Source: Sodiomyces alkalinus F11
Lineage: Eukaryota > Ascomycota > Sordariomycetes > Glomerellales > Plectosphaerellaceae
Assembly: GCF_003711515.1 (NCBI RefSeq)
Contig: NW_021167097.1
Coordinates: forward strand, 204,898-268,897
Direction of reading: 5' to 3'
Length of the DNA stretch: 64,000 bases
Under the pieces are notes generated by a model that was given only the letters and a program-made list of their open reading frames with translations, had not been told where the DNA came from and did not search any database. This document shows positions 1 to 11,866 of the stretch, in pieces. A program made the position numbers and the translations under genes. Positions within the stretch are counted from its first letter, which is position 1; each line of letters starts with the position of its first letter.

Positions 1-3000
1 CGCATCGAGTGTCCTCTGCGATCCGGTGCGAGGAGATGCATGGTGCGAGAATAATTCAGCTTGCGTCCCGACTACAGGAGGCCCACTGCCAATATCGTCG
101 GCACTATCCTGCTGTCGCCGTAGGGTCATGTTTTCCAAGTCCGTATATGAACCAACGTATTGAAGACGGGGAGTACAACCGTCCTGGGAGGAGAAAGTAG
201 GGAGGGGAGAGAAGAGATAGGAGGAATGAGGTGGGTAGACGGAGGGGGAAGGAGGGTGATGATAGGAAGAGGGTGGCCCTTGTTCTTCATGCGGCCAGAG
301 TTGCAGTGACTGCGGGAAATAGGGCTCGGAGACGGCCAAGGTAGGACCTGAGAGCGGTGTGGTCGATGCCCAGACTGGCGTTTCGCTGTTGTGATCGTGG
401 TGGCTTGGGTTGAGGCTGGCGGCGGCGGCGGCGGCGGCGGTGGCGGCAGCGGGATATGGGTAACACGAGTCTGTCGCATCAGAAGAGGACGGGCGAGGAG
501 GTGCATGAAGGGCGACGGCTGGAGAGACAGGAGTCTGGGTCGAAGAAAGACGGTTGAGTGGCGGTGCAGAATGATCCGGTGGTGTGACAGATACGGGGAT
601 CGGCATCGAGCCAGAGACGTGAATTGGCCATTGACCGGGGAGGACTGGGGCGGTAGGATGCGAATGATAGGAGGACTGATGGGAGGGGTGATGCGAGGAA
701 TAATGCGAGGAATGATGAGAGGAGTGATGATGAGAGGACTGATAGGAAGGGTGATTACTACCACCACCGACTAACGATACCGGGGGATTGGGTCTCGTGA
801 CGGAGATTTCCCCAGGAGAACCGGAAGAAGAGGTGGTGCCGGTCCCAAGGCGATGGAGCATTGGTGCTGGATATTGCAGGGGTACCGGTAACAGGGCGTG
901 AGGTTGAGTTTCGTACTCATGGTAACCAGAATGGTGGTACTGGTACCCAGGATGATACTCGGGGTGATGTTGATGTTCAGGATAATGTTGGGGATGATGC
1001 TCGGAATGATACTGAGCACCGGGAAGGTGACGGGGACTGGTATATTGGGCATGCTGACTCTGACTTTGCTGAGAGTGATTTGCCGTTTGTTGCGCATGCT
1101 GGGTATTTGCGTCAGGAACGATGGGGGAGATGGAAGGACATGTGGTGGTGGTGACGGTGGTGTGACCTGCTCCTTCTCCCACCTCGGACCTCTTTCCCTG
1201 TCCTCCGCTGATAGCTGCTGCCATGACTGTCGGACTCCCTTTCCATTGCTGAGCCTGAGGTTCAGACTGTTCAGTACCTTTAGTTGTCACGGTCGTTCCT
1301 GCCCGTTCATCAGTTGTAATTGCAGCAGCCGCAGTAGTTGAAGGTTGTCCGACTTGACCCCTACCAGTGCTCCCATGAGTCCTATTCGTGCTGCCCGTAG
1401 CGGTATTGCCTGCCTCTTCTTCGCCAGAGTTGTGCAGGCATGACTGACTCGGGAAACCAGATACATTCGTCCGAGACGGAATCACAAGGTCAGGCGATTG
1501 AATAGTTTCGGTGTGGATACCCAAAACGGAGCCTGGGATGTTGGTGGAGAGTGGACAATGATTGTTGTCCCACAAGACCGGAGACCGGTGAGCAGGGAAG
1601 ACACCGCGCTGTTCCAACTGCGACTGTGTTTGCGACGGTGATTGCGGCTGTAACTGCGACCCCGAATTCGAATGCGAATACAAATGCCAGGCGGACTGTA
1701 ACTGCCATTCCATACCGACAGCCATGCTCGTGGGTGGTAGTACCTGGCCAATTCGTGCACGACCAGATTGACATTGACGGTTGGAAGTTGGCGGGGCCGC
1801 TATCGGCGCACTAGGGGAAAGTGCGACCTCACTCTCTCCAAAATTCACCGTTTCAGCTTGCGACGTTTGTGACAACAGTGGCACAGTCTCCGTTCGCGTA
1901 CGTGTTAACGTCGATGCAGCGGTCCAGTCATGCGGCTCATGCCCATGCCACGAACTTCGTAGCTCATTGTCCGGTTTTCCCCTTCCATCGTCTTGATGGT
2001 AATCGGCCTTGGGTGCTCCTTGATGGTACGAGGCATTTCCTAGCGTCCAAGTCGTTCCTGAAGGGGAATGGCGGGGGGAGTCCGGTGTTGGTTCGTCGCC
2101 GGGACGAGCCGATCCTAATGCCGTCGAAGCCGTCGAAGAAAAGCGTCGCTCGACAATTGCCAGCGTTTCCGGTCCTGTCTTCAGTCGGTGAAATGGACGG
2201 CTTCCATCGACGAGCGAATACCGTCTCCGTATGCTTTCGTGCGGCGGTCCGTTTTTCGACGTCCTTCTCCGTTTCCCCCCGGTGGCTTTTCCCTTTGCGT
2301 CGTCCGTTTCCTGCATACTTACCAACCGGCTGCTGATCGAGTCCCGTCTCTCCCACTGGGCAGTCTCTGTCGATCCATCGACGTTCGAGGTGCCGGGAAG
2401 TTGTGTCGCCTTGTCGTCTGTGCTGGATTCTTGCATTTGCTTTTGCCTTTGCCCATACATTGACGCGGTCTGCCCAATTTGTGTGGGTTGTCTGGCTCGG
2501 GCTCGACCGTCCGTGCGTGCTGTGGTCGACCACCGTGACCACCCCTGCCGTGGGCACAGCTCCGCCACCCCACCTACCACGCCGCCGCCACTGCAGCCTC
2601 CTAACTCACCGGTTGAAATATGTGGGCCAGGATCCTCCTCCACCGAGGCTACAGCAAATCCGGGGCCTCTGCTCCCAACGACCAAGCGTGGCGGGTGCTG
2701 AGGTCGCTTCCGCAGCTCGTCTTCTTCCTTGGCCAGCCCCGCCCCCTCAAACCATGTCGCCGTCGAAACCGGTGCAATTACTGCTCCTCGTTTGCGTCTT
2801 CGACCCTAGGGTGAGAAAATGCCCGTCAGTCGTCAACCTGATGCCAGAAAGAAAGCAGAAAGTGGGCGGGGGTGAGGATTTTAGGTATCTCGGACTCCTG
2901 AGTCCAGAAAGTCCGAGAACACCGGCCGCCGGCGCCGAGGCCGGGACAAAATCCAACACGGATCCCGTTGCAGAATATCAAGGTTATTTTCGCGGTGTTT

Positions 3001-3209
3001 GTTGACCGGATGGATGCCTTACTCACCGTTCTCGAGGAAGATAATCCCACCGCTGCCGTTGTTGCATCTTTCACTGCTGCGGCCGTTGCCGCCATGGCCA
3101 CCACTCCGGACGAATCCATCAAGCCCATGAACGCCGGGGCGCTGCCGCCGTAACCCAAGGGTGACCTCCCAGCTGCAGTTGAAGAGGCCGAGAAGGTCGT
3201 AATTTCCAT
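1..3209 (-). CDS. Long disordered His/Ser/Gln/Pro-rich protein, 3' end beyond window
   Basis: Two-exon model read from the minus strand: exon 1 is 3209-3027 (61 codons), the intron is 3026-2806 (GTGAGT donor, CTGAC branch site, CCTAG acceptor), and exon 2 runs open from 2805 to base 1, about 935 codons without a stop. The join is phase 0. About 996 residues are visible and the C-terminus is missing. After the Ala-rich first exon comes a basic stretch starting GRRRKRGAV, then long Ser/Thr/Gln regions, a His/Tyr-rich tract (about 660-1080), a poly-Ala run (near 421-470) and Pro-rich blocks. I see no enzyme domain or zinc cluster. The basic patches and low complexity would suit a nuclear regulatory or scaffold protein, but that is a guess. 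A 2.2-kb gene-free region upstream fits a long regulated 5' region. No family recognised. Confidence 0.7.
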
Positions 3210-3654
3210 CGGTGTGTGGTACAAATCCGCCGTTGGATCTCACTCGCGACGAAGTATCATCAGAGCAGTAATTGGACGCCCTGCTAGTCGCGACGCCTGC
3301 ACTCGAGAAATTGAAACGCGTCGGGACGCGTATAGAATCCGTCGAGCCAACTTTCCCGGCTTGGGACCGACTGAGGAGACGCTAAAGAGGCGATGGTGGA
3401 TATAGTGAATACCAGGTGACGACAACACGAAGGCGATCGATCCAACATGAACTATTTGCCTCAACTCGAGCTCAAAGAAAGGGGGGAAAGGGGGTAGGAG
3501 GGCCGAGGGAGAAAACACGCCAATTGTCCACCCTTTCACCAATCTGTGCGTGCTCAACTAAGGTACCTGCCTTATTATTATGGTACTTTGAGTACTCTGT
3601 ACATATTTGTACAGCAGACGCGTGACCTGAGGTACGTACGAGCACCCCTCGTCG

Positions 3655-3688
<34 letters not shown>

Positions 3689-5393
3689 GGCTCTCGACTT
3701 CCACCCCTTTCTTATCTTTTCCTTTCTTTTCTGTTCTTTCTTTCCCCCCCCTTTTTCACAGTTTTCGTCGATGTGATCATCTCTTATCGCCCCACGCCGC
3801 AAAAACTACCATGATATGGGCGGGAAAAAGGAATGGCGACAAAACAAGCTCCAAACACCGTACCTATCAGGACGTCGTTGGCTTGACGGGCGGAGCAACT
3901 GCGGAACGACTCCGGAACCAAGGGCAGAGACGGGAGATGGAGACGGAGACGGAGACGGAGACGATGGGCATGTTTGTCATCAGCAAGCAAAAATGATCAC
4001 ACCAGGAATCGATGACCTTGCAATATTTCCACAATCACATCACACCATTGGACAGCGAGGCCAGGCGAATCAGCACATTGCGAGCCATTTCTATCCATTG
4101 CCATCTCGTTCTTCGTGTGGTAAAGATACGTCAGCCCCTGCTTAACCCTTGCCCCGTCACGCTCGATTTCGTTTATCACTTCCTCTTCGTTTCCGAACAG
4201 GGGTAGACTCGAGAACCAGATAAGTTCGCCAAGGGTCCCTCCGTCGTATCTCTTCTCCCCTCAATCTGGATCTGGATCAAGTTGGCCGGAATGTGCTTCC
4301 GGTCACAGCCTGTCCCGCCTCCTGCGGCATATGATCATAGGGCTGGCCAACTACCTGAGCCAAAAGTGCCGTTTACCCTTCACCTTTCTGGCCAGTAGGT
4401 AATTACGAATCATCCCCCAACAAACGTCCTGACCCCTCGTTCTAGGAAAGGCTTGATACTCCACTATCTCGGACATATCCTCATGCACCGGGGCTAGCTT
4501 GCCGAAGAGACCAAGGGAAATGCGAGGTGGTGTGTGGAGATATGTGATCAAACGTTGTTCATAATTCATCAGATCCCGTTTGTCGGGTAACGGATTGCTA
4601 ATATTTCGCGCGTCTTTTTCGGAAGCCAGCCACGAAACACGAAAACAACAATCGACTGGCTCGTGCAGCGTGTGCGTGCCCATGCGCTGGGCCAATAATC
4701 CCACTTGCTGCATTGCTTCTTGCCAAATGAACTGTTTGTTTTCTGCTGCTACTGCCACTTTCTCAAGATGAAGCCCTACCTCTCTGCTACCATCCTCTCA
4801 TCTTGCTTCGTCTCCTACCATCTCATGCTGTCTTACTGTTGCAGCGCCATGTGTCTAAGAGCTGGAAAACTAGACACTGACCAGCCACGGGGTCCCCCGT
4901 GGCAGTATGTATGCGTTCCTTGCTACACAAAATGGCGCTCGGCAAGCCATAGCACGCCGACTCAGAAGATCTTGACTTCATTCTTGTTCCACTTATACCG
5001 ACTCGAACGCTCGGAGGCGTGTGTCTAGCTGAACTGTCGTCACAATTGGGCCAGATGCCCACCACCATCGCCTGTCGGGCACTTCACCGGTTTCGCTCTA
5101 TTACGATAGCTCTCCACCGGAACGACCCACGGTAATATATCCGCCGTCCTGTCACGGTGCTGACCTACTGACGCGGTGTTAACCTCAGGTATTGGCTTTA
5201 TCATCTTTTCTCCCTCGTGTCTGGCGCTACACTTTCTCGACAGTCAATGCGTCCTTCTCCATCCGGTCTCTATTTGTGCGCCGTGTTCTCTAAGGAGAGG
5301 CAAGGTTCCCTGAGTGACTGGGTCTAGCCAGTTCTCTCGTCAACTTGCCTTTGTCAGATCAAACCACAACGTCTCTCATACACGTTCTACACT
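3210..5393. other. Gene-poor interval between two divergent genes
   Basis: About 2.2 kb of probable promoter and 5' UTR sequence. It contains a 32-base C homopolymer at 3655-3686 and a short GAGACG-type repeat near 3937-3962. A minus-strand reading frame of 135 codons at 4351-4758 has balanced amino-acid composition but no recognisable family or splice context; it is listed separately with low confidence. Confidence 0.5.
4351..4758 (-). CDS. Possible small protein of unknown function (135 aa)
   Basis: Single open frame of 135 codons inside the long intergenic region upstream of the disordered-protein gene. The predicted protein has mixed composition with several Trp, Cys and charged residues, and no low complexity, signal peptide or membrane segment. 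No family is recognised. It could be a species-specific gene, an upstream frame in a long leader, or chance. Only its length and composition support it. Confidence 0.2.
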   Translation of the reverse strand: MAVAAENKQFIWQEAMQQVGLLAQRMGTHTLHEPVDCCFRVSWLASEKDARNISNPLPDKRDLMNYEQRLITYLHTPPRISLGLFGKLAPVHEDMSEIVEYQAFPRTRGQDVCWGMIRNYLLARKVKGKRHFWLR

Positions 5394-6721
5394 ATGGCGT
5401 CTTCGAGCACCGCTGGAAATTTTGACACGAGCACCGATCGATCTCAATCCCAGCATGGCATTTTAGTTCGTGAGAGTTGTACGGAAGATACAACCACCGA
5501 CACCCAACTTGATCGTCTGACGGGGCCTCTGACTTGGACGGCGGACAATTTCTCGGATCCCTCGAGCTACACGGTAGAGCTAGATGCAGATGAGCTCGCT
5601 GATATTTCCAATGGGCTGGAGACGTTTCTTCGTAAGTTTTCCTGGGAGACAGCACGCAAAATATCAACCTGCTTACACATGCCGTAGAATCAGGTCTTGA
5701 CCCAAACGACATCGAACCCTCCACCTTTCCCCTCTCCAGAGCACAAGAGAAACTCCATCGCTGCGCCCAGATCTTGCATAACGAACATGGTTTCTGCGTT
5801 CTCCGCGGCTTGGATTCAAAACACTCTGTGGAGCATGGACTGCTTGTCTTCTTGGGCTTGGCTTCCTACATCGGGGACAAGAGGGGAGTTCAGAACAAAC
5901 AAGGGCACATGTTATCGCACATTACCGATCTGAGACCACAAAATACACGAGAGAATTCGCGGCACGGGATACACACGAACTCCCCTCTACCGTTTCATAC
6001 AGACATGGGAACAGATGTCCTTGCGTTACAGGTACGTGGGCTCGCAGCGCAAGGGGGGCATACTTTTGTGACTTCAGCATGGTCCATCTACAACGATCTG
6101 CTCTCGGAACCGAACCACCTACAAATGCTGTTGGAACCAACCTGGCCGATTCAGATATCCAAGAGACAAGCTCGTACTACATGCCTGGTGCGGTCGCTCT
6201 TGAATCCGGACTGGCCTCCACCCTCGTGCCGCTATATTCTCGCCCCTCTTTTCCAACTCTCAAGAGGTCGGTTGATGGTCAGTGTTGACCCCGCGCGGCT
6301 GGGACCTCAAAAGGCGGGGACCGAAGATGCACCGCCTCTCACTTCCGCTCAGCTCGCTGCGTTAGAAGCCCTTCAACGATCTGCAGCGAACCATCAAGTT
6401 TGCGTCCATACAGCTCCTGGTGATATTCTCTTTATCAACAACTGGGCTCTTCTTCATCGCCGGGACTCGTACTTGGACGGTCCGGGACAAACACGTCATC
6501 TCGTCCGACTCTGGCTGCGCAACTCAGAGCTCGGCTGGCCTATTCCTGACACAATGGCTATCCCTTGGATGTCGGCGTACGGGAACGACGTGTCAGATAT
6601 CTTTTACCCGGTGGAACCCCTGGACATATATCCTGAACCCAAATACTCGGTGGGGTCCGCTGCTTTTGTGCTCGACGACACGGATGAGGAGCAAGATGAA
6701 CAAGACAGCACGTCAAGATGA
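5394..6721 (+). CDS. TauD/TfdA-family Fe(II)/2-oxoglutarate dioxygenase
   Basis: Two exons, 5394-5631 and 5688-6721, with a 56-nt intron (GTAAGT...GCCGTAG), giving 423 aa. The fold family is shown by an iron-binding HxD (FHTDMGTD, about residue 180), a distal His in LLHRRDSY (about 345) and the 2-oxoglutarate-binding Arg in TRHLVRLWLRN shortly after. The N-terminal 80 residues are polar. The last 20 residues are acidic. Fungal members of this family hydroxylate or desaturate small molecules such as secondary metabolites or taurine-like compounds; the substrate cannot be told here. No neighbouring pathway genes support a cluster role, and it lies about 27 kb from the polyketide cluster. The start follows a C-rich leader and is the first ATG in frame. 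Confidence 0.85.
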
Positions 6722-7304
6722 GGAAGGCTTGACGGCTATACAGCTTTTCTTCATATCCAACTTCACCTCATTTCAATGAAGCAACTGGCATCGGACGGTG
6801 GTTTGGCCTTAACCCTGGCGAAAAGAATGTACCTCTCAATAACTCCAGTTTCTCTTTTCTTTGCTTCTTCTCCTTCTTTCCCTTTTGTTAACTTTACTCT
6901 TCAGTACTTTATTTCACGACCCAAAAGTTCTCTTCCCAAAGCACACACAGGCCGCCCAAATTTATGGAGATGATACCGCGACAAGAGAATGGACATGGTT
7001 TAAACACAAGGATACCAGACTTGATATCAGTCATCACGAGCCTCCAGCAGCAGCTTTGGTCATTGCTCGGCTAAAGGGAAGGTAGGGGACCCGCACGGTT
7101 TAGGAAATCTTTGCGAATGAAACAAGATTGTGTGTCGAGTCCTCACAGACAGATTTTGGGTGCCATTGGGGAGAGGTCTAGCAGACGGGCTAATGTCTGG
7201 AAGACGCCGCCCACTTGATTGCATGCGGAGCTCAGTCGTGGCACGCCAGTCGTCATGACAGAAACCAGGCGCCCAACAACAGGATGCGTTCTGAGCCTAA
7301 GCTC

Positions 7305-7373
7305 GGGCATACAGGACCTCGGGCATACAGGACCTCGGGCATACAGGACCTCGGGCATACAGGACCTCGGGCA
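7305..7373. repeat. 16-bp tandem repeat, about 4.3 copies
   Basis: Four exact head-to-tail copies of gggcatacaggacctc (7305-7368) followed by the first five bases of a fifth. The exactness of the copies implies recent slippage or expansion. No gene overlaps convincingly. Confidence 0.95.
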
Positions 7374-8894
7374 TCCATGCGACGCTATTTAGGTGGGATC
7401 GTCCACTGTACTGGGCGCCCTGGCTCCCAAGCACCTGCATTTCGGGAGATAGTGCATTGCGTATCTCTCAAATTCCGTTCTGAACTACTAACCCGGACTG
7501 TAGGGGAGACTCTTGACGAGAGCAAGATCTAGGCAAGGTACTTTTGCTTCTAATGTAGTGGTTTAAACCCAGCTTTCTCAAGGCTCTGATATCACCCGCT
7601 CGTGAAAGGACTCTCCTGGTTTTACGTGCAGACTCGAATTCACATAAACACAAGCCGTTCGTAACTCGTCGAGGTGCAATCTTTCCCACACAGGCGGGGC
7701 TAGCCGGACACTTGCATGAACCCACAGAATCTAGCAAACATTCTTCTCCGCCCGAAGGCTCTTGTTCATTAGTGATATAACCAGACCCGCGACTTGACAG
7801 CGCCTAAGAACTCACTTCATTACCATACCCGGCAGAATGCGAATCTGTATACAGTCATAACAAGCCGCCTGCATGTGGTCTATGGTCTGCATCTAAGGAT
7901 GAACAGAAGAGTTCACGTAACCTTTGGCCATCCAATGGGATATTCCCCTTCACAAAGCAAGCGTCAAGCTTGTCCAGACTCCTCTAGAACACCCTCCAAA
8001 TCATACCATAGAGAATATCTGCTAGGGGGTCGCCGTCAGAAGATCTTGACCATGAGACCATCCAGACAATTATGTTCGTCGATACCGGCACAGAACTCTG
8101 ATTAATTCTATTTTCATGACACTCTCATCCACCTTTCACCATATTGACAATGAGGGGGGACGATGGCATCTAGCCCTTCAGGCTTCAAATGTCTTGCAAA
8201 GACAGGATAGTCCTTGAGATACCACCTCGGTTCACTACTCCTGTATGATAACCCGTGCCCTTCCCAACCAGGATGAATGAATGACATTCGCTTAAGGCAG
8301 AGAGGGGACGGTCTCTCATATGTCATAAATTATCATTGTTAAACCCGGGTTATTGGCGGAGCTTCCCCCTCACTCTGTTTCCCAACAACGACTAGCCACG
8401 TCAACCCAACCCGTACAAGACACGGGTCACGACCCGTCCCGCAGCCTAGTGACGCACGCGGAGGTCCTTACTAGCATCCGGTCCCGGCTTGGAAACTAGC
8501 AGCTGTCGAACTTGGGGGAAGGGATTGCAGATTGTTTAATGCAGAGGTAGGTAAGTCTAGAGTGTGCACAAAGTCTAGCGAAGAGGGGTCCACGATCGAC
8601 AGTATTGGCCCCGGGCCAAGGGACAGATCTATTCGGATGTCCGAACTCCGAACGCTAACGATCAAGGTCCCACGACCTTACTTCCGTGTATACCGTCGAC
8701 TCCTGATAATGAAACTTTAATAACTCAATTATTAGCGTCATTGTTGTTCTTGTCGTGGTATCTCTGCTAACTTATATAGAGGTTTAAGACCGCCGATAAA
8801 GGCCCGGACATCGATATAGTAGCTTAGCTTAACCTTTAATTAGGAATTCGATTTTAGGTAAGAATAAAAGTAAGGATAATTATCTATAATACCG

Positions 8895-8973
<79 letters not shown>

Positions 8974-9076
8974 CGATAATAATAACAACGACAACAACAA
9001 AACAACAACGACAACAACAAAACAACAACGACAACAACAAAACAACAACAACAACAACAATAATAATAACAATAAT
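8895..9076. repeat. AAT microsatellite followed by AAC/ACG minisatellite
   Basis: About 25 uninterrupted ATA/AAT units (8895-8970) pass into a degenerate array of AAC and ACG triplets with a 20-bp higher-order unit (aacaacaacgacaacaacaa) repeated about three times. On the minus strand it reads as poly-Ile/Leu/Val frames, which are artefacts of the repeat. Confidence 0.95.
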
Positions 9077-9437
9077 AGTAATAAGGTAACCACGGTTCGG
9101 CCCTGTTTATATTCGGAGAACGCTTATCTAAGATATTAGGAGCAGATTACGGATCGGGGCGAGCTTCTCTTAATCTCTTTATACTCCTCCAAATACTAAG
9201 TCGGTATTTCTCCCATAATAAGATCTTTACGGCCCAGTAACTCGGTTAGTCTATATATGGACTCGAATAAAGGCGCCGCCGATACTGCGTCTTATAGTTG
9301 TTTCCGATACTCCTTTATATTAAGGAGGCACTAAAACAGGATTTCTCGCGGGCATATATAAGAGGATAAGGCACCCTGTCCTCCAATTGTGCTGATTCCA
9401 AGGAAGCATTATCCACAAAGTCCCCGGACATAGAAAC

Positions 9438-9683
9438 ATGAACGAAGAATTCGTTGAGATCGCTGAAAAGCTGAATAGTAAGTTTTCCCGTGAATTCGAC
9501 GAGTTCCGTAACGTCGGGAACTTGATTTCGCCGGGTTTCTGGAGAAATGCTGATAGGAGGTCTAGACTCCAGACCCCTGTTGAGGTCTCGGATCTAATTC
9601 GTGGTTTCCTTACAAAGTTCAGCATAATAAGATACTGTAAGAAGGAAGTCAGAAACGGAGTAGCGAACTCCGCCGTCGCTTGA
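9438..9683 (+). other. 81-codon frame in a repeat relic, possible gene fragment
   Basis: A short frame with a plausible amphipathic composition, followed by sequence that is similar, with transition differences, to 12320-12412. It is probably what remains of a repeated gene or transposon rather than an active gene. No family recognised. Confidence 0.2.
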
Positions 9684-10763
9684 CGAAACCTGATGCTTCT
9701 AGCACTCGGACTTCTGAAAAGCTTGAATATCATCTCCGATGACCAGGATAAGTCAGCATATTGTGCACGTTGCCAGGGTGTTCGTCATCCATTTTAACGC
9801 CGAGTCGCGTCCCTTATGATTTATCCGTCCTCAAGCCCAAAGTTGGTGTAGTTGCAAGCTCGCATTAATCGGGGTCCGTATCGGGCGCCGGCGCCGTCAC
9901 CACCGCTGCTATACGTAGCTGCCTGTGGGAAGGTTGGACATCGTCCTCGAATGTGGCTAGCTAAATGGATATTAGACCAGAAATTTTTGAACAGGAGTCT
10001 AAACTTTATACCGCGATGTCACCGAATACGCGATGCTTGGCCGACGTGGAGAGGTCTGTGACTGTCATATGTGATTGTGGGCCATGGTTGGTGTGCAGGT
10101 CGAGGCGGGCGAAGGTTTAAGCAGGTAACTGAAGGTTGATAATGTGGAGCTAATGAGATTGCTCAATACCGTGAGGCGGGTGAGGATGCTCGGGAATGCA
10201 AACTGAATGCACACGAGCAGGTGGCTGTCGGACGTGGAAGACTCAAGAGGAAGACTCAAGAGGAAGAGGATCGCCGCCGGACGTGGTGGCTTTCGTCTCT
10301 TGAAGAACTGCTGCCTGCATTGGGCCATTGCGTCCTGGTACTTACAAACAGACAGATTTACTAAGTCCTTTGAGGTAGGTACCTGATCCTGTGGAAGAAT
10401 CTTTCAAGTACCTAAGGTACCTACCTAAGGTAAGGTATCTTGGGTAAGGCACTTCCGACCTACACTTCCACTCATGATGAGCACGTATTGTCCCTTACCT
10501 ATATAAACCTGAGCCTTCCACATCTGTTCGAGGGTGGAAATCCAAGTTCTAACCTGCCGAGAAAAGCAACATCACTACGATCGCCGTCGCCTACGTTTTA
10601 TACACCTGCGGTCTTGCAGCTCGTTTTCGGTAACTCTCTACACCTCAAAGTAAGTCAATCAACGGACCTCAAATTTCTGTCCCTTTTCTTCATGTCGGCA
10701 TCCGCATCTCAGCAACTAATACAGGTAGCCGAGGCTAGATAAGAGAACGTCACGTTCGCTAAA

Positions 10764-11866
10764 ATGGTATTCAACCCTCTCCTCCCGGACGAGCAGATTA
10801 TAGCGACCTCGGAGAAGAAAAGAACTTCTACGAGTGGTTTATCAAAAACAAAGATGAATACTGGGCCCGAGCTGAGGAATTTGAAGATGGAATGCCTGCC
10901 ACAATTAAGTTCGTTAATATGGCATGGCCTGACCCCGAGGTTCAGGACCGATATCGCCAATGGCAATGCGATTGGACTGGACGTGTGGCCGATCGATTGG
11001 TGAGAGACATACCACAGTCTGAATTCCTCGACAGAGTCTTGGCAACGAATTTTGGGAGTGCTTCGTCCAGAGCCCAGCATCTTTGGATGATGGAAATGTT
11101 GAATACCCCATTCTGTCTTCTCGGCGAGAGCGACTTTGGTAATAGCGGCGTCTTTACCGGATACGCGATGGACCCTGGACCCGCCTATCTCTGGCCGAAC
11201 CTGGAAAGCCAGCACGACGTCGGCTTAGTTTCTCCGAATATCCTGGGAATTAATCTCGGTGTCAGAGTTGAAGGTGACTTCGTTCTACGCGAGGGCCCCG
11301 CCACTACAGTGAGCCCGCGGAAACGACGGAGAGAAGAAGCACGCAGCTCGGGCGAAGACACAGTCCGTAGCGCCGATTCCAGAGATGCCGATCACCCTGG
11401 GGGGTTCATTTTTGTCCAGCTCGGCGCTCTCTATGCCTATAACGGCACGAAGCCTTGGGCCGAGGCCCGTACTCTAGGGCGCGACACTACCATCCCGGGT
11501 CCCTGGAGAGCGACCGGCTTTGGCGTTGTTCTGGAAATCGATGCTCGAGGACGTCCGGGAGCTGTGTGGGTTATCTACAACTTCCACACTATAGAGGACA
11601 ACGACTCGGATGAACGGAAACATTGTCATATCCCGACAAGGGCTGAGGGCAGTGTATCGACCTTCCCTTACATTGGACGTCTCACGCCAGCATGCAACGA
11701 GACGTTCACAATCGCTAAGATTGCCGAAAGCCTGGCGGAGCTAAAGAACGAGAGCGCAAAGATTGACTTCCGGGTTATGGACACGGTTGAGCGTCAGATT
11801 GTTCGTGTCAAGACATATTCGTTGACGCCGGGAATGCCGCTTGTTCGTCAGTTTGCAAAAGAGTAG
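10764..11866 (+). CDS. Hypothetical protein with a probable one-base frameshift near its start
   Basis: The main frame is clearly coding from about 10797 to 11866 and has no ATG until 10892. Upstream of 10892 it stays protein-like (DYSDLGEEKNFYEWF...) back to about 10797, then meets a stop just before 10764. A good ATG at 10764 opens a different frame starting MVFNPLLPDEQ. The two halves join smoothly if one base is missing near 10794-10797, so this is either a pseudogene, a sequencing error, or a gene starting at 10892 (324 aa). A basic segment PRKRRREEARSSG lies mid-protein. The C-terminal half contains alternating beta-like segments. I recognise no family. A candidate 5' UTR intron sits at 10650-10724. 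Confidence 0.6.

Larger units (their letters stand above)
6722..10763. other. Gene-poor repeat-rich interval
   Basis: About 4 kb without a convincing gene. It holds a 16-bp tandem repeat (7305-7373), a long trinucleotide array (8895-9076), an AT-enriched stretch typical of RIP-altered DNA (about 8700-9350), and a repeat relic near 9590-9730 that has a diverged partner at 12.3 kb. An 81-codon frame at 9438-9683 is probably part of that relic. TACCT/AGGTA-rich short motifs cluster at 10370-10440. A possible 5' UTR intron of the next gene lies at 10650-10724 (GTAAGT...CTAATACAG). Confidence 0.6.

Noticed and set aside
7143..7532. Short frames with GHTGPRA-type peptide repeats
   Set aside because: They are translations of the 16-bp tandem repeat.
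8840..9093. Ile/Leu/Val-rich membrane protein frames
   Set aside because: They are translations of the AAT/AAC repeat.
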